Below are positions 8,683 through 17,134 of a stretch of DNA of 64,000 nucleotides, one piece after another (the first letter of the stretch is position 1; each line of letters starts with the position of its first letter). Under the pieces are notes generated by a model. It ran no database searches. It had not been told where the DNA came from and saw only the letters and a list, made by a program, of their open reading frames with translations. The translations under genes and the position numbers were made by a program. The stretch lies in assembly GCF_029946145.1 (NCBI RefSeq), contig NZ_JAQSDY010000028.1, positions 1 through 64,000 of the forward strand. The letters run 5' to 3'. Origin of the DNA: Brevundimonas sp. Lineage in GTDB: Bacteria > Pseudomonadota > Alphaproteobacteria > Caulobacterales > Caulobacteraceae.

Positions 8683-10455
8683 ATGAGCCCATCCCCCGCC
8701 GCCGTGGTCGCCGGCGCCTTCTTCCCCGGCCCGCGCTCGGAAAACGAGACCTGGGTGCGCGGCGAATTCCAGGCGGTGCTGGATCAGTGGTTCGACTGGC
8801 GCAAGAGCCTGTTCGCCGACGATCCCTGTCTCGTCGGACCGGCGGAGCGGTTGTCGCCGGAGCGGCTGGAGCGCCGCGAAATCCTGTCCCGGGAACTGGC
8901 GGAGCTGTGCGGGACGCTGACCGCCGAGACCCCCACCTACACCCCCCGCTACATCGGCCACATGAAGGCCGAGGTGTCTCTGCCGGCGCTGCTGGGCTGG
9001 CTGGCGGCCATGCTGCACAATCCCAACAACACCTCGCGGGAGGCCAGCAGGGTCGGCACGGTGATCGAGGCCGAAGCCATCGCCATGTTGGCGGCCATGG
9101 TCGGCTACGATCCGGCGGCGGCCGAAGGCCATTTCACCTCCGGTGGCACGGTGGCCAATTTCGAGGCGGTCTGGCGGGCCCGCTACCGTCTCGATCACTG
9201 GCTCAGCCTCGGCCTCTACATCGCCGAAAAGACCGGCGAGCCTCTGGACGTCTTCGCCTCGGCCCACATGGGCTGGGACCGGTTCCGCGCGCTATGGGCC
9301 GAACACCGCCTGACCGACGCCGTGCTGCGCCGCTACAGCGCCGCCGTCGGCGTGCCGGCAAACATCTGGCTCCGGATCGGCCGCGCTTCCGGCCGCGACT
9401 ACCTGGGTCCCGTGCTTCTGGTCCCGGGCAACAAACACTATTCCTGGTCCAAGGCCGCCAACCTGTTCGGCCTCGGCGAGGAGTCGCTCTGGGCCGTCGA
9501 TCTGGATTCCGAGGGGCGGCTGGATGTCGATGATCTGGAGCGGCTGATCCTGCGAGCGGAGGCCGCGGGCCGGCCGGTGCTGATGGCGGTCGGCGTGGCC
9601 GGCACGACGGAGACGGGCGAGATCGACCCGATCGACGCCCTGCATGACCGGCTGGAGCGCTGGGAAGCCGACCGGGGGCTGCATATCTGGCGGCATGTCG
9701 ACGCGGCCTATGGCGGGTTTCTGTGCGCCATACTGGGCGGTCCGGACGAGGATGTGCTGTCTCCGGCCAGCGCCTCCGCCCTTCGGGCCATCGGACGGGC
9801 GGATTCGGTGACCATCGACCCGCACAAGCTCGGCTATGTGCCCTACGCCTGCGGGGCCTTCCTGACCCGCGACACCGTCCGCTACGCCGTCTCGGCCTTC
9901 GACGCCCCCTATCTGGATCGCCCTGAGCTAGGCGACGGCAAATGGTCGTCGACCATGGAGGGCTCACGCTCGGCGGCCGGAGCGGCGGCGACCTGGCTGA
10001 GCGGGCGCACGATCGGCTTCGGACCGGTCGGGCTGGGCGCGGTCCTCGCCGAGACGGTCCGGACCCGACAGGCCTTTCAGGCCGCCCTCGGCGGCGCCCT
10101 GCCCGAGGTGAGGTTCCTCGAACCCGCCGACGCCAACATCGTCTGCTTCTCCGTGGCCGCTCAGGGCGAGTCGCTGTCCGCCGCCAATGCACGCACCACG
10201 GCCCTGTTCGACTTCTTCCACCGCTCTCCTGAGTTCTCGGTCTCCAAAACCACGCTCGGGCCCGATTATGCGGCGGCGGTCGCGCGCCATGTCGAGGGCT
10301 TCGGCGGCGTGGTCGATGCGCCCGGAATGGTGTTGGTCCGCTGCGTCTTCATGAATCCCTACTGGGCCGCGCCCGAACTCCGCGCCGTCCTGTTTCCGGC
10401 GTTCATCGCGCTCGTCCGCGAGAGTCTGGGGCAGGATTTCGACGCGGCGGCCTGA
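8683..10455 (+). CDS. PLP-dependent group II amino-acid decarboxylase
   Basis: A 590-residue member of the group II PLP decarboxylases (glutamate, aromatic amino acid and related decarboxylases). The large domain has TSGGTVANFEAVWRARY, the cofactor-contacting HVDAAYGGF, and the Schiff-base lysine in TIDPHKLGYVPYACGAF. A strong ribosome site AAGGAG precedes the ATG by 6 bases. It is unexpected in a denitrification cluster; it lies 33 bp after the DUF454 gene and 229 bp before nirK. The substrate cannot be read from sequence. At 590 residues it is longer than typical GadB or DOPA decarboxylase (about 470-480), with a longer N-terminal region and C-terminal domain, as in bacterial homologues annotated only as pyridoxal-dependent decarboxylase. 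Confidence 0.85.
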   Translation: MSPSPAAVVAGAFFPGPRSENETWVRGEFQAVLDQWFDWRKSLFADDPCLVGPAERLSPERLERREILSRELAELCGTLTAETPTYTPRYIGHMKAEVSLPALLGWLAAMLHNPNNTSREASRVGTVIEAEAIAMLAAMVGYDPAAAEGHFTSGGTVANFEAVWRARYRLDHWLSLGLYIAEKTGEPLDVFASAHMGWDRFRALWAEHRLTDAVLRRYSAAVGVPANIWLRIGRASGRDYLGPVLLVPGNKHYSWSKAANLFGLGEESLWAVDLDSEGRLDVDDLERLILRAEAAGRPVLMAVGVAGTTETGEIDPIDALHDRLERWEADRGLHIWRHVDAAYGGFLCAILGGPDEDVLSPASASALRAIGRADSVTIDPHKLGYVPYACGAFLTRDTVRYAVSAFDAPYLDRPELGDGKWSSTMEGSRSAAGAAATWLSGRTIGFGPVGLGAVLAETVRTRQAFQAALGGALPEVRFLEPADANIVCFSVAAQGESLSAANARTTALFDFFHRSPEFSVSKTTLGPDYAAAVARHVEGFGGVVDAPGMVLVRCVFMNPYWAAPELRAVLFPAFIALVRESLGQDFDAAA

Positions 10456-10601
10456 CGCGTGACCTCAGTAAGATCCCTCTACGGGATACCCCGGAGGCGG
10501 AGAGTGTGCTTTCGTAAGTTGCTTCAATGTACTGAAAAGAAAGCGAAAAAATAGACGTTCAAGAAGTCTTTTGTGACATGTGGACAGCGTCCCGGAGAAC
10601 G

Positions 10602-10615
10602 TTGTGCCCGCGCAA
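10602..10615. promoter_or_regulatory. Crp/Fnr-type (NnrR-like) site upstream of nirK
   Basis: TTGTGCCCGCGCAA matches TTG-N8-CAA, with TTGnG/CnCAA symmetry as in NnrR sites of other alphaproteobacteria. It lies about 70 bp before the nirK start, in a 229-bp gap whose left part (10500-10570) is unusually AT-rich for this genome and otherwise holds nothing recognisable. Confidence 0.6.
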
Positions 10616-10684
10616 TGTCATCCTCCGGGGAGGCTCCTAGACCTCTCCGCATCGGGGCCAAGCAAAGCGCCCATGGGATTGAAC

Positions 10685-11722
10685 ATGAAACTGATCGCTC
10701 TTCTCACCAGCGCCGCCGTCCTGGCCCTGGCCGCCGCCATCCCCGGCGCCGTCTCGGCCCAGGAGGCCGAAGCCGCCGCACCGGTGGCCGTCAACATCAT
10801 CCGCAGCGCGAGCGACCTGCCCGCCCCGCTGACCGCCAACAGCCCGCGCCACCATGTGGTCGGCCTCGAGACCACCGAGGTGATTGGCCAGCTGGAGGAC
10901 GGCACCAGCTACACCTACTGGACCTATAACAATAAGGTCCCCGGGCCCTTCGTCCGCGTTCGCGTCGGCGACACGGTCGAGGTCAATATGACCAACGCCG
11001 CCAACAGCGTCATGATGCACAACGTCGACTTCCACGCCGTGACCGGTCCCGGCGGCGGGGCGGCGGCGACCAACGCCAACCCGGGCGAGACCAAATCCTT
11101 CACCTTCCGGGCCCTGCAGCCTGGTCTGTACGTCTATCACTGCGCCACGCCGATGGTGGCCCAGCACATCTCCAACGGCATGTACGGCCTGATCCTGGTC
11201 GAGCCCGACGGCGGTCTGCCCGAGGTGGATCACGAATTCTATGTGATGCAGGGTGAGATCTACACCGAGGAAGACCAGGGCACGCCGGGCCTGCTGACCG
11301 AGAGCGTCGAAAAGCTCCTCAACGAGCAGCCGACCTATTACGTCATGAACGGCGCCTTCAAGGCCCTGACGGGGGACAACGCCCTCAAGGCCGAGGTCGG
11401 CGACACGGCCCGCATCTACTTCGGCGTCGGCGGCCCGAACAAGATCTCCAGCTTCCACGTCATCGGCGAGATTTTCGACACGGTGTACCGTGACGCCTCG
11501 CTGACCAGCCCGCCGGTCACCAACGTGCAGACGGTGCTGGTGCCTCCGGGCGGGGCGACGGTCGTGGACCTGAAGTTCGAGGTGCCCGGCAGCTACATCA
11601 TGGTCGACCACGCCCTGAGCCGGGTCGACCGCGGCGCTGCGGGCATCATTGAGGTCACCGGACCGCAGAACCCCGACATCTTCCGGGGCTCGCCGGAAGC
11701 CCACAATCACATGGAACACTAG
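10685..11722 (+). CDS. nirK: Copper-containing nitrite reductase NirK
   Basis: A periplasmic two-domain cupredoxin enzyme of 345 residues that reduces nitrite to NO. A Sec signal peptide is clear (MKLIALLTSAAVLALAAAI, cleavage near VSA-QE, residue 25). Type 1 copper ligands are H112, C153, H161 and M166 (segment YHCATPMVAQHISNGM). Type 2 copper ligands are H117, H152 and H309, and the catalytic pair is D115 and H258. All key residues are present, so it should be active. The start at 10685 is chosen for the signal peptide; an ATG 12 bp earlier would add MGLN. A Crp/Fnr-type site lies upstream and a strong terminator downstream. Pseudoazurin, encoded about 2.6 kb away, is the likely electron donor. 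Confidence 0.96.
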   Translation: MKLIALLTSAAVLALAAAIPGAVSAQEAEAAAPVAVNIIRSASDLPAPLTANSPRHHVVGLETTEVIGQLEDGTSYTYWTYNNKVPGPFVRVRVGDTVEVNMTNAANSVMMHNVDFHAVTGPGGGAAATNANPGETKSFTFRALQPGLYVYHCATPMVAQHISNGMYGLILVEPDGGLPEVDHEFYVMQGEIYTEEDQGTPGLLTESVEKLLNEQPTYYVMNGAFKALTGDNALKAEVGDTARIYFGVGGPNKISSFHVIGEIFDTVYRDASLTSPPVTNVQTVLVPPGGATVVDLKFEVPGSYIMVDHALSRVDRGAAGIIEVTGPQNPDIFRGSPEAHNHMEH

Positions 11723-11745
11723 CCGCCAGTCTGGTGTGCGACTTG

Positions 11746-11782
11746 CGGCCGCCGGGGAGATTTCTCCGGCGGCCGTTTTTTT
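11746..11782 (+). terminator. Rho-independent terminator after nirK
   Basis: CGGCCGCC is mirrored by GGCGGCCG around a GGGGAG/CTCC inner stem and an ATTT loop, followed by seven T. It lies 24 bp past the nirK stop and ahead of the convergent nrdJ end. Confidence 0.88.
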
Positions 11783-11805
11783 GTCCGGGGGTCAGGCCGC
11801 GGGCC

Positions 11806-14046
11806 TCACCCGCATTTCGAATAGCCGCACTCGAAACAGGTGTCGCAGCCCTCCTTGCGGACCAGGCCGCCGGCGCCGCAGCGCGGGCAGCAGGCCTTCG
11901 GACCGGCGGAGGCCGCCGGCGTGGGCGAAGGGGCGCTGTCGTCGGCGTCATGTTCCATGCAGGCGGCCGCGTCGTGGGCCAGATGGCGCTCGATGACCCC
12001 GCCGATCGCCGCCAGAAGCGACGGCACATAGCGGCCGTTCAGCCAGCCGCCGCCGCGGGGATCGAACACCGCCTTCAGCTCCTCGGCGATGAAGGAGACG
12101 TCGCCCCCGCGCCGGAACACGGCCGAGATCATCCGCGTCAGGCCCAGGGTCCAGGCGTAGTGCTCCATGTTCTTGGAGTTGACGAAGATCTCGAACGGGC
12201 GCGGGCCGTCCGGGCCGTCGACGTCGTTGATGGTGACATAGACGGCGTGCGGGCTGTCGGGCCATTTGATCTTGTAGGTCGAACCGGTCAGGGCCTCGGG
12301 CCGCGGGCTCAGGCGAACTTCGGCCGGCGGCGCGGCAACGGGTGCGACGGCCGGCGTGGCCGACAGCACCGAGCCGGTGACGGCGTTGGGCCGATAGGTG
12401 GTCAGGCCCTTGCAGCCCAGCCGCCAGCCCTCGACATAGACGTCGGCGAAGTCGTCGAAGGCGATGTCCTCCGGGCAGTTGACGGTCTTGGAGATTGAGC
12501 TGTCGACCATCTGCTGCGCCGCCGCCTGCATGCGCAGGTGCTGGGCCGGAGTCAGGGTCTGGGCGGTGACGAAGGAATCCGCCGGCGGCGGAGCTTCGCC
12601 GTGCAGCCGCTTCCACACGGTCAGGGCATAGTCCTCGACCGCCTCCTCGCGCTTCGATCCATCGGGCTGCAGCACCTTGCGGGTGTAGGCGAAGGCGAAC
12701 ACCGGTTCGACGCCGGACGAGACGTTGCCGGCCATCAGCGAGGTGGTGCCGGTCGGCGCGATCGAGGTCAGGCAGCCGTTGCGCAGGCCGTGCCGTGCGA
12801 TCAGGGCACGGGTTTCCTCGTCGAGTTCGAGCAGGTTCGGCCGGTCCAGCACAGCGGGATCGTAAAGCGGGTAGGGGCCCTTCTCGCCCGCCAGTTCGGC
12901 CGAGGCGCGATAGGCCTCGCGCTTGATGACACCGAGCCAGCGCCGGGTTAGTTCCGCCGCCTCTTCCTCGCCATAGGGGACGCCGCAGAACACCAGGGCG
13001 TCGGCCAGGCCGGTGACGCCGAGACCCAGGCGCCGCTTGGCCCGTGCCTCTTCCGCCTGGGCCTCCAACGGGAAGCGCGAGACGTCGATGACGTTGTCGA
13101 GGAAGCGGATGGCGACACGCGTCAGCTCGCCCAGCCGTTCTTCATCGAGGGTCGCCCCGGGCTCGAACGGGTTGTTGACCAGCCGCGCCAGATTGATCGA
13201 GCCCAGCAGGCAGGCGCCGTAGGGCGGCAGCATCTGCTCGCCGCAGGGATTGCTGGCCGAAATGGTCTCGACGCCGGCGAGGTTGTTCCGCTCATTGACC
13301 CGGTCGATGAAGATCACCCCCGGTTCGGCGACGTCATAGGTGGCCTGCATCAGTCGGGCCCACAGGTCTCGCGCCGGCACGGTCCGGTACGTCTCGCCGC
13401 CGAACACCAGCGGCCAGTCCGCCCCCGCCTCAAGGGCGCGCATGAAGGCGTCAGGGACCAGCACCGAAACGTTGAAATTCCGCAGCCGCGCCGGGTCGCG
13501 CTTGGCGTCGATGAAGGCCTCGATGTCGGGGTGGTCGATGCGCAGGCAGCCCATCATGGCGCCGCGGCGCTGGCCGGCCGACAGGATGGTGCGGCACATC
13601 GAGTCCCACACATCCATGAAGCTGAGGGGGCCCGAGGCGTCGGCGCCGACTCCCTTGACCGGCGCGCCTGACGGCCGAACGGTGGAGAAGTCCATACCCA
13701 CGCCGCCGCCCTGCTGCATGGTCACGGCCGCCTCGCGGACGGCGTCGAAGATGCCGTTCAGGTCGTCGGGCACCGTTCCCATGACGAAGCAGTTGAACAG
13801 GGTCACGGCGCGGCCGGTCCCCGCCCCGGCCATGATCCGGCCGGCGGGCAGGAACTGGAAGTCGGACAGGGTCTCGGCGAATCGCTCGCGCCAGTGACGG
13901 CTCAGCTTCGGGGTTTCGGCCTCGGCGATGGCCGCCGCCACCCGGGCCCAGGTCTGTTCGACCGTGTCGTCGCCGGCGCCCTCGGCAGGTGTGAATCGGT
14001 ATTTGCTGGACCAGATGTCGGCCGCGAGCGAGTTGTCGAACGCCAT
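11806..14046 (-). CDS. nrdJ: Adenosylcobalamin-dependent (class II) ribonucleotide reductase
   Basis: A 746-residue class II ribonucleotide reductase, making deoxynucleotides without oxygen by means of vitamin B12. Family motifs are FQFLPAGRIMAGAG, LFNCFVMGT (first redox Cys), SASNPCGEQMLPPYG (active-site NPCGE) and SIAPTGTTSLMAGNVSSG. A TSCPD domain follows (about 575-670; ITINDVDGPDGPRPFE-like segment and SFIAEELKAVFDPRGG). The C-terminus is a zinc-ribbon-like CPRCGAGGLVRKEGCDTC plus ECGYSKCG, which carries the reducing thiols. The start is set at the ATG at 14046, since a longer frame would run through the Crp/Fnr-type site at 14095. It faces nirK and is divergent from the pseudoazurin gene. 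Its upstream box suggests induction under anaerobic or NO conditions. Confidence 0.94.
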   Translation of the reverse strand: MAFDNSLAADIWSSKYRFTPAEGAGDDTVEQTWARVAAAIAEAETPKLSRHWRERFAETLSDFQFLPAGRIMAGAGTGRAVTLFNCFVMGTVPDDLNGIFDAVREAAVTMQQGGGVGMDFSTVRPSGAPVKGVGADASGPLSFMDVWDSMCRTILSAGQRRGAMMGCLRIDHPDIEAFIDAKRDPARLRNFNVSVLVPDAFMRALEAGADWPLVFGGETYRTVPARDLWARLMQATYDVAEPGVIFIDRVNERNNLAGVETISASNPCGEQMLPPYGACLLGSINLARLVNNPFEPGATLDEERLGELTRVAIRFLDNVIDVSRFPLEAQAEEARAKRRLGLGVTGLADALVFCGVPYGEEEAAELTRRWLGVIKREAYRASAELAGEKGPYPLYDPAVLDRPNLLELDEETRALIARHGLRNGCLTSIAPTGTTSLMAGNVSSGVEPVFAFAYTRKVLQPDGSKREEAVEDYALTVWKRLHGEAPPPADSFVTAQTLTPAQHLRMQAAAQQMVDSSISKTVNCPEDIAFDDFADVYVEGWRLGCKGLTTYRPNAVTGSVLSATPAVAPVAAPPAEVRLSPRPEALTGSTYKIKWPDSPHAVYVTINDVDGPDGPRPFEIFVNSKNMEHYAWTLGLTRMISAVFRRGGDVSFIAEELKAVFDPRGGGWLNGRYVPSLLAAIGGVIERHLAHDAAACMEHDADDSAPSPTPAASAGPKACCPRCGAGGLVRKEGCDTCFECGYSKCG

Positions 14047-14094
14047 GGGGAGTCTCCTTCCTCCCGAGGCTGACCGATTCTCTCCGGTGGGGCA

Positions 14095-14108
14095 TTGTTC
14101 GGGCGCAA
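14095..14108. promoter_or_regulatory. Crp/Fnr-type site, nrdJ side of the nrdJ / pseudoazurin gap
   Basis: TTGTTCGGGCGCAA has TTG-N8-CAA spacing. It is 49 bp from the nrdJ ATG and is nearly identical to the second site at 14244 in the same divergent gap (two differences). Confidence 0.6.
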
Positions 14109-14243
14109 CGACGGAACGGTCCCTGTTCTTCATTCCGCCCATGACCTCGGCCGGGCCGTGTTACCGAGGCGGATCAGGCATCCTCGAACAGATGAACGTA
14201 GGCTGTTTCTGCGGCACATCCGGGAATCTACGGAGGCCCGTGT

Positions 14244-14257
14244 TTGTTCGGCCGCAA
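14244..14257. promoter_or_regulatory. Crp/Fnr-type site, pseudoazurin side
   Basis: TTGTTCGGCCGCAA has TTG-N8-CAA spacing and lies 76 bp before the pseudoazurin ATG. The 286-bp gap between nrdJ and this gene holds this site and its partner at 14095 and nothing else recognised. Confidence 0.6.
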
Positions 14258-14332
14258 TGTCCAGATGTCTACAAAGACTAGAACAAGGTCATGCCGCGAA
14301 CATCTCGCGCATCCACCTCAAAGGAACTCGTC

Positions 14333-14779
14333 ATGTTCGTGAAATTCCTCCCCATGATCTGCGCGGCCGCCGCGCTGTTCGCCGCCGCTCCGGCCGTCGC
14401 CGGCGAACACACCGTCCAGATGCTGAACCGCGGCCCTGGGGGCGCGATGGTCTTCTCGCCCGCCGTTGTTCAGGCCCGGTCCGGCGACACCATCCGTTTC
14501 GTGCCCACCGATCCGGGCCACAACGCAGAAACGATCGCCGGGATGATTCCGGCCGGCGCCACCGTCCAGCGTGGCCCGATGGGACGGGAGTTCGTCCTGC
14601 GTGTGACCCAGCCCGGAGTCTACGGCGTGAAGTGCACACCGCATTACAGCATGGGCATGGTCGCTCTGATCCAGGTGGGAACGGCAAGTTCGAATCTGGA
14701 AGCTGTCCGGACGACCGTGGCGCGCACGCCGCCGATCGCGCGCCGACGCTTCACCGAGATGCTGACCCGGGTCCGCTGA
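14333..14779 (+). CDS. Pseudoazurin (periplasmic blue copper electron carrier)
   Basis: A 148-residue cupredoxin with a signal peptide (MFVKFLPMICAAAALFAAA, cleavage near VAG-EH, residue 24). The type 1 copper ligands of pseudoazurin are present: H63 in DPGHNAE, and C101, H104 and M109 (or M107) in VKCTPHYSMGM. In denitrifiers pseudoazurin carries electrons from cytochrome bc1 to NirK, which is encoded nearby. The ribosome site AAGGAA precedes the ATG. A Crp/Fnr-type site at 14244 and divergence from nrdJ suggest co-induction. The C-terminal tail after residue 120 is longer than the copper fold needs and basic. Confidence 0.93.
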   Translation: MFVKFLPMICAAAALFAAAPAVAGEHTVQMLNRGPGGAMVFSPAVVQARSGDTIRFVPTDPGHNAETIAGMIPAGATVQRGPMGREFVLRVTQPGVYGVKCTPHYSMGMVALIQVGTASSNLEAVRTTVARTPPIARRRFTEMLTRVR

Positions 14780-14795
14780 TCTGATCCGGGCGGGG

Positions 14796-14816
14796 GGCCG
14801 GCCTTCAGGGCCGGCC
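14796..14816. terminator. GC hairpin between the convergent pseudoazurin and Crp/Fnr genes
   Basis: GGCCGGCC is repeated as its own complement around a TTCAG loop. It lies 17 bp after the pseudoazurin stop and 30 bp beyond the end of the facing regulator gene. There is no T-run, so termination is only a possibility. Confidence 0.4.
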
Positions 14817-14845
14817 TTCAGCCGTCTCTCTGCAAGACCGACGGA

Positions 14846-15547
14846 TCAACCGACGCCGGTCTGAGCCAATTGGCTGAGGGCGCGGGGGTCCCGCACGATG
14901 ATCCGGCGACGCGCGCTGCCCGTCACGCCCCGTTGGTCCAGCGCCGCCAGGGTCCGGCTGACCGTATGCAGGGTGGAACCAGCCATCTCGGCGAGATCCT
15001 GACGGGTGATCGGAAAGTCGATCTCGATGCCGTCGCCGGTGGGTCGGCCGGCCTTCTCCATCAGACGCAACAGGGTGCGCGCGATCCGTTGCTCCACCCG
15101 TTCATTGGTCAGTTCTCCCATCCGGCCCTGGAGGTCCATCAGGCGCGTTCCGGCGGCCGCGGTTGAGCGCAGCCCGATCTCGGGATGGTGTCTGATAAGC
15201 TGGCGAAGGGCGGGGATGGTCCACCAGATCTCGACGCTGTCGACCACGGCGACCGCGTCCGCCGGGAATGCCTGATTCATAAGGGCCGCGACGGTGCCGT
15301 ACATCTCGCCCGGCCCGATGAAGCGAAGCACGGACTGCCCGCCGTCGGCCCGGGTCTGAACGATCTTGACCCGGCCTTCCAGCAGACTGTGGCCGGTTAC
15401 GCCCGGGTCGCCCTGGGCGAAGACGCGGGTCCCGGCCGACAGCCGCCGGACCGAACCGGCGGCGACAACGCCCTGCAGGATCTCGGCATCCAGGCCGGCG
15501 AACATTTCCGAGCGCCTCAGAATTTCGATGTCGAAGGCTATGGGCAT
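14846..15547 (-). CDS. Crp/Fnr family regulator, candidate NO-responsive (Dnr/NnrR-like)
   Basis: A 233-residue Crp/Fnr regulator from the ATG at 15547. A cyclic-nucleotide-binding-like barrel (about 15-130) contains VFAQGDPGVTGHSLLEGRVKI; a long dimer helix follows (about 130-155, GELTNERVEQRIARTLLRLM). The winged helix has FPITRQDLAEMAGSTLHTVSRTLAALDQRG, with recognition residues in HTVSR. There are no cysteines for an Fnr-type 4Fe-4S cluster. Its position among nitrite and NO reductase genes, and five TTG-N8-CAA sites in the window, make an NnrR/Dnr role likely, but the ligand is not shown by sequence. It is divergent from fixK. Confidence 0.82.
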   Translation of the reverse strand: MPIAFDIEILRRSEMFAGLDAEILQGVVAAGSVRRLSAGTRVFAQGDPGVTGHSLLEGRVKIVQTRADGGQSVLRFIGPGEMYGTVAALMNQAFPADAVAVVDSVEIWWTIPALRQLIRHHPEIGLRSTAAAGTRLMDLQGRMGELTNERVEQRIARTLLRLMEKAGRPTGDGIEIDFPITRQDLAEMAGSTLHTVSRTLAALDQRGVTGSARRRIIVRDPRALSQLAQTGVG

Positions 15548-15703
15548 GGCGCGTTTCGGCGGGCCGACGAGAGTGACGGCCATCTGACCAGAGCGGTTGC
15601 GATGCGGGTCGTCGACTCCGGTAAACCCCCTAGGGGGCGCTCCCGAATATCGCCGGGAACGGGGCCTGCCTAGAGTGCGGCGTCAAGTTCATCGGACCGT
15701 CCC

Positions 15704-16390
15704 ATGCCCGCTCTTCGCATCTGTGAAATCACGGACCAACCCATCCCCACGCCGCGTGAGGAAACGCCGGATTGCCATCTGTGCGCCGTCTTCGCGAACG
15801 CTTCGGCGGCGCCGCGGTCACCGTTCGCCCCAGGCGAGCAACTGTTCCGGCAAGGTGATCCGGCGCGCCTGGTCTACCGCGTTCTGAAGGGTGCGGTGGT
15901 AAGCTACCGGCTTCTCAGCGACGGGCGCCGCCAGGTCACCGGCTTTCACCTGCCCGGGGACTTCGTTGGCCTCGAAGCCGGCGTCGAACACGCCATCGCC
16001 GCCGAGGCCCTGAGCATTGTCCACGCCCTGGCGATCGAGCGCGCGGAGCTGGCGGAGCGGGCCGTCACGGATATCGGTCTGGCCCGCGCCCTGTGGCAGA
16101 TCACCGTCCGCGCCTTCCAGCGCAGTGAGGACCATGCCCTGATCCTGGCCCGGCAGGGTGCGACCGAACGCGTCGCCGCCTTCCTGCTCGATTTCGCGGC
16201 GCGCCTGGGAGACCCTGAGGTGATCGACCTGCCGATGACGCGGCAGGACATCGCCGACCATGTCGGCCTGACGATCCACACCGTCTCCAGGACCCTGTCC
16301 CAGCTTCAGACCGACGGCCTGATCGAGGCTCGCTCGACCCGGCACGTACGTCTGCTGCAACGCAGCCGCCTGGACGGCATCTGCGCGTGA
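15704..16390 (+). CDS. fixK: Crp/Fnr family regulator, FixK-like
   Basis: A 228-residue FixK/FnrN-type regulator. The N-terminus has CEITDQ and CHLCAVF, but the central fourth cysteine of Fnr is missing, so oxygen is probably not sensed through an Fnr cluster. The effector barrel has PFAPGEQLFRQGDPARLVYRVLKGAV, and the DNA-binding domain has LPMTRQDIADHVGLTIHTVSRTLSQLQ. In the Caulobacter group fixK is activated by FixJ and drives the cco operon. The 156-bp upstream gap holds a CCCCCTAGGGGG palindrome (15625-15636) of unknown meaning. The gene's end overlaps the next gene by 4 bp (GTGA). The next divergent pair includes the cco operon with its own palindromic site. Confidence 0.85.
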   Translation: MPALRICEITDQPIPTPREETPDCHLCAVFANASAAPRSPFAPGEQLFRQGDPARLVYRVLKGAVVSYRLLSDGRRQVTGFHLPGDFVGLEAGVEHAIAAEALSIVHALAIERAELAERAVTDIGLARALWQITVRAFQRSEDHALILARQGATERVAAFLLDFAARLGDPEVIDLPMTRQDIADHVGLTIHTVSRTLSQLQTDGLIEARSTRHVRLLQRSRLDGICA

Positions 16391-16779
16391 CCGCTCTTTC
16401 GCCCAATCCGCCGCGTCCGGCTGTCTTCCTCGTCGACGACGACCCGGCCGTCGCTCACGCTGTGCAGTTCTCGTTCGATCTTGAGGGGCTGAACGTCAGC
16501 AGCTTCCGGGACGCCGAAAGCCTGCTGGCGGCAGGGGATTTGCCTGAAAAGGGCTGTCTCGTCCTTGACTACCACCTGCCGGGCCTGGACGGGCTGGAGT
16601 TGCTCGACCGGCTCCGGGCGAACGACGTCCGCATGCCGGCGGTTCTGATCACGACCAACCCTCGACCGCATCTGCGGGCGCGCGCCGCCGCGGCGGGCGT
16701 CCCGATTATCGAGAAGCCCCTGCTTACGGACGCCTTGTTGACCGCTGTGCGAAGCGCGCTCGCTCACCTCGACCTGTAG
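16387..16779 (+). CDS. Stand-alone receiver-domain protein, possible FixT-like
   Basis: A 130-residue single receiver domain with no output domain. It shows FLVDDDPAVAHAV (acidic pocket), LVLDYHLPGLDGLELL (phospho-Asp) and IIEKPL (conserved Lys). The start is a GTG overlapping the fixK stop (GTGA), so the two are co-translated. In Caulobacter crescentus a single-domain protein, FixT, is made with FixK and feeds back to inhibit FixL; the position here suggests a similar role. Sequence alone does not prove orthology, and the intact phosphorylation residues could equally indicate a FixJ-like phosphate sink. Confidence 0.7.
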   Translation: MTALSPNPPRPAVFLVDDDPAVAHAVQFSFDLEGLNVSSFRDAESLLAAGDLPEKGCLVLDYHLPGLDGLELLDRLRANDVRMPAVLITTNPRPHLRARAAAAGVPIIEKPLLTDALLTAVRSALAHLDL

Positions 16780-16798
16780 CGCAGCGCCTTGCAGGGTG

Positions 16799-17095
16799 TC
16801 AGTCGCCCCGTATCCGGTTTCGGGGGCTGGCAGAGGACCGGGCCTCCTGCGGCGCTGGACGATCTCCAGCCAGCATCATCCCGGCGGCGATGACCCCGGC
16901 GGAGGCCAGCAGGCTCCCGGCCGAGGCGATACACAGGACGCAGTGGCGGCCGACCGGTCCGCAAAGGGCCGCGGCGAAAGCCATGTGATCGGCGGCCGCC
17001 ACGGCGCAGGCCGACGAAACGGCGAACAGTCCCGCGCCGACCATGATCAGGCCGACGCCGAACTTTCCTGAATCCCGGGTGTCGCTGTGTTGCAT
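16799..17095 (-). CDS. Small hydrophobic membrane protein, unknown function
   Basis: A 98-residue protein starting at the ATG at 17095, with two or three hydrophobic segments: FGVGLIMVGAGLFAVSSACAV, then a short Cys-containing stretch CGPVGRHCVLC, then GSLLASAGVIAAGMML. I do not recognise the family. It is divergent from ccoN and shares the palindromic Crp/Fnr-type site, which implies low-oxygen expression. The three cysteines in the mid-segment (CGPVGRHCVLC) may be structural or metal-binding. The longer upstream reading (to 17179) runs through that palindrome and is unlikely to be translated. Confidence 0.6.
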   Translation of the reverse strand: MQHSDTRDSGKFGVGLIMVGAGLFAVSSACAVAAADHMAFAAALCGPVGRHCVLCIASAGSLLASAGVIAAGMMLAGDRPAPQEARSSASPRNRIRGD

Positions 17096-17134
17096 TTCGA
17101 ACCTCCCGACTGTTTGAGCCACGATTTTCCACCG

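Noticed and set aside
14047..14142. A longer nrdJ start at 14142
   Set aside because: The extension would be coded through the Crp/Fnr-type site and lacks similarity to the family.
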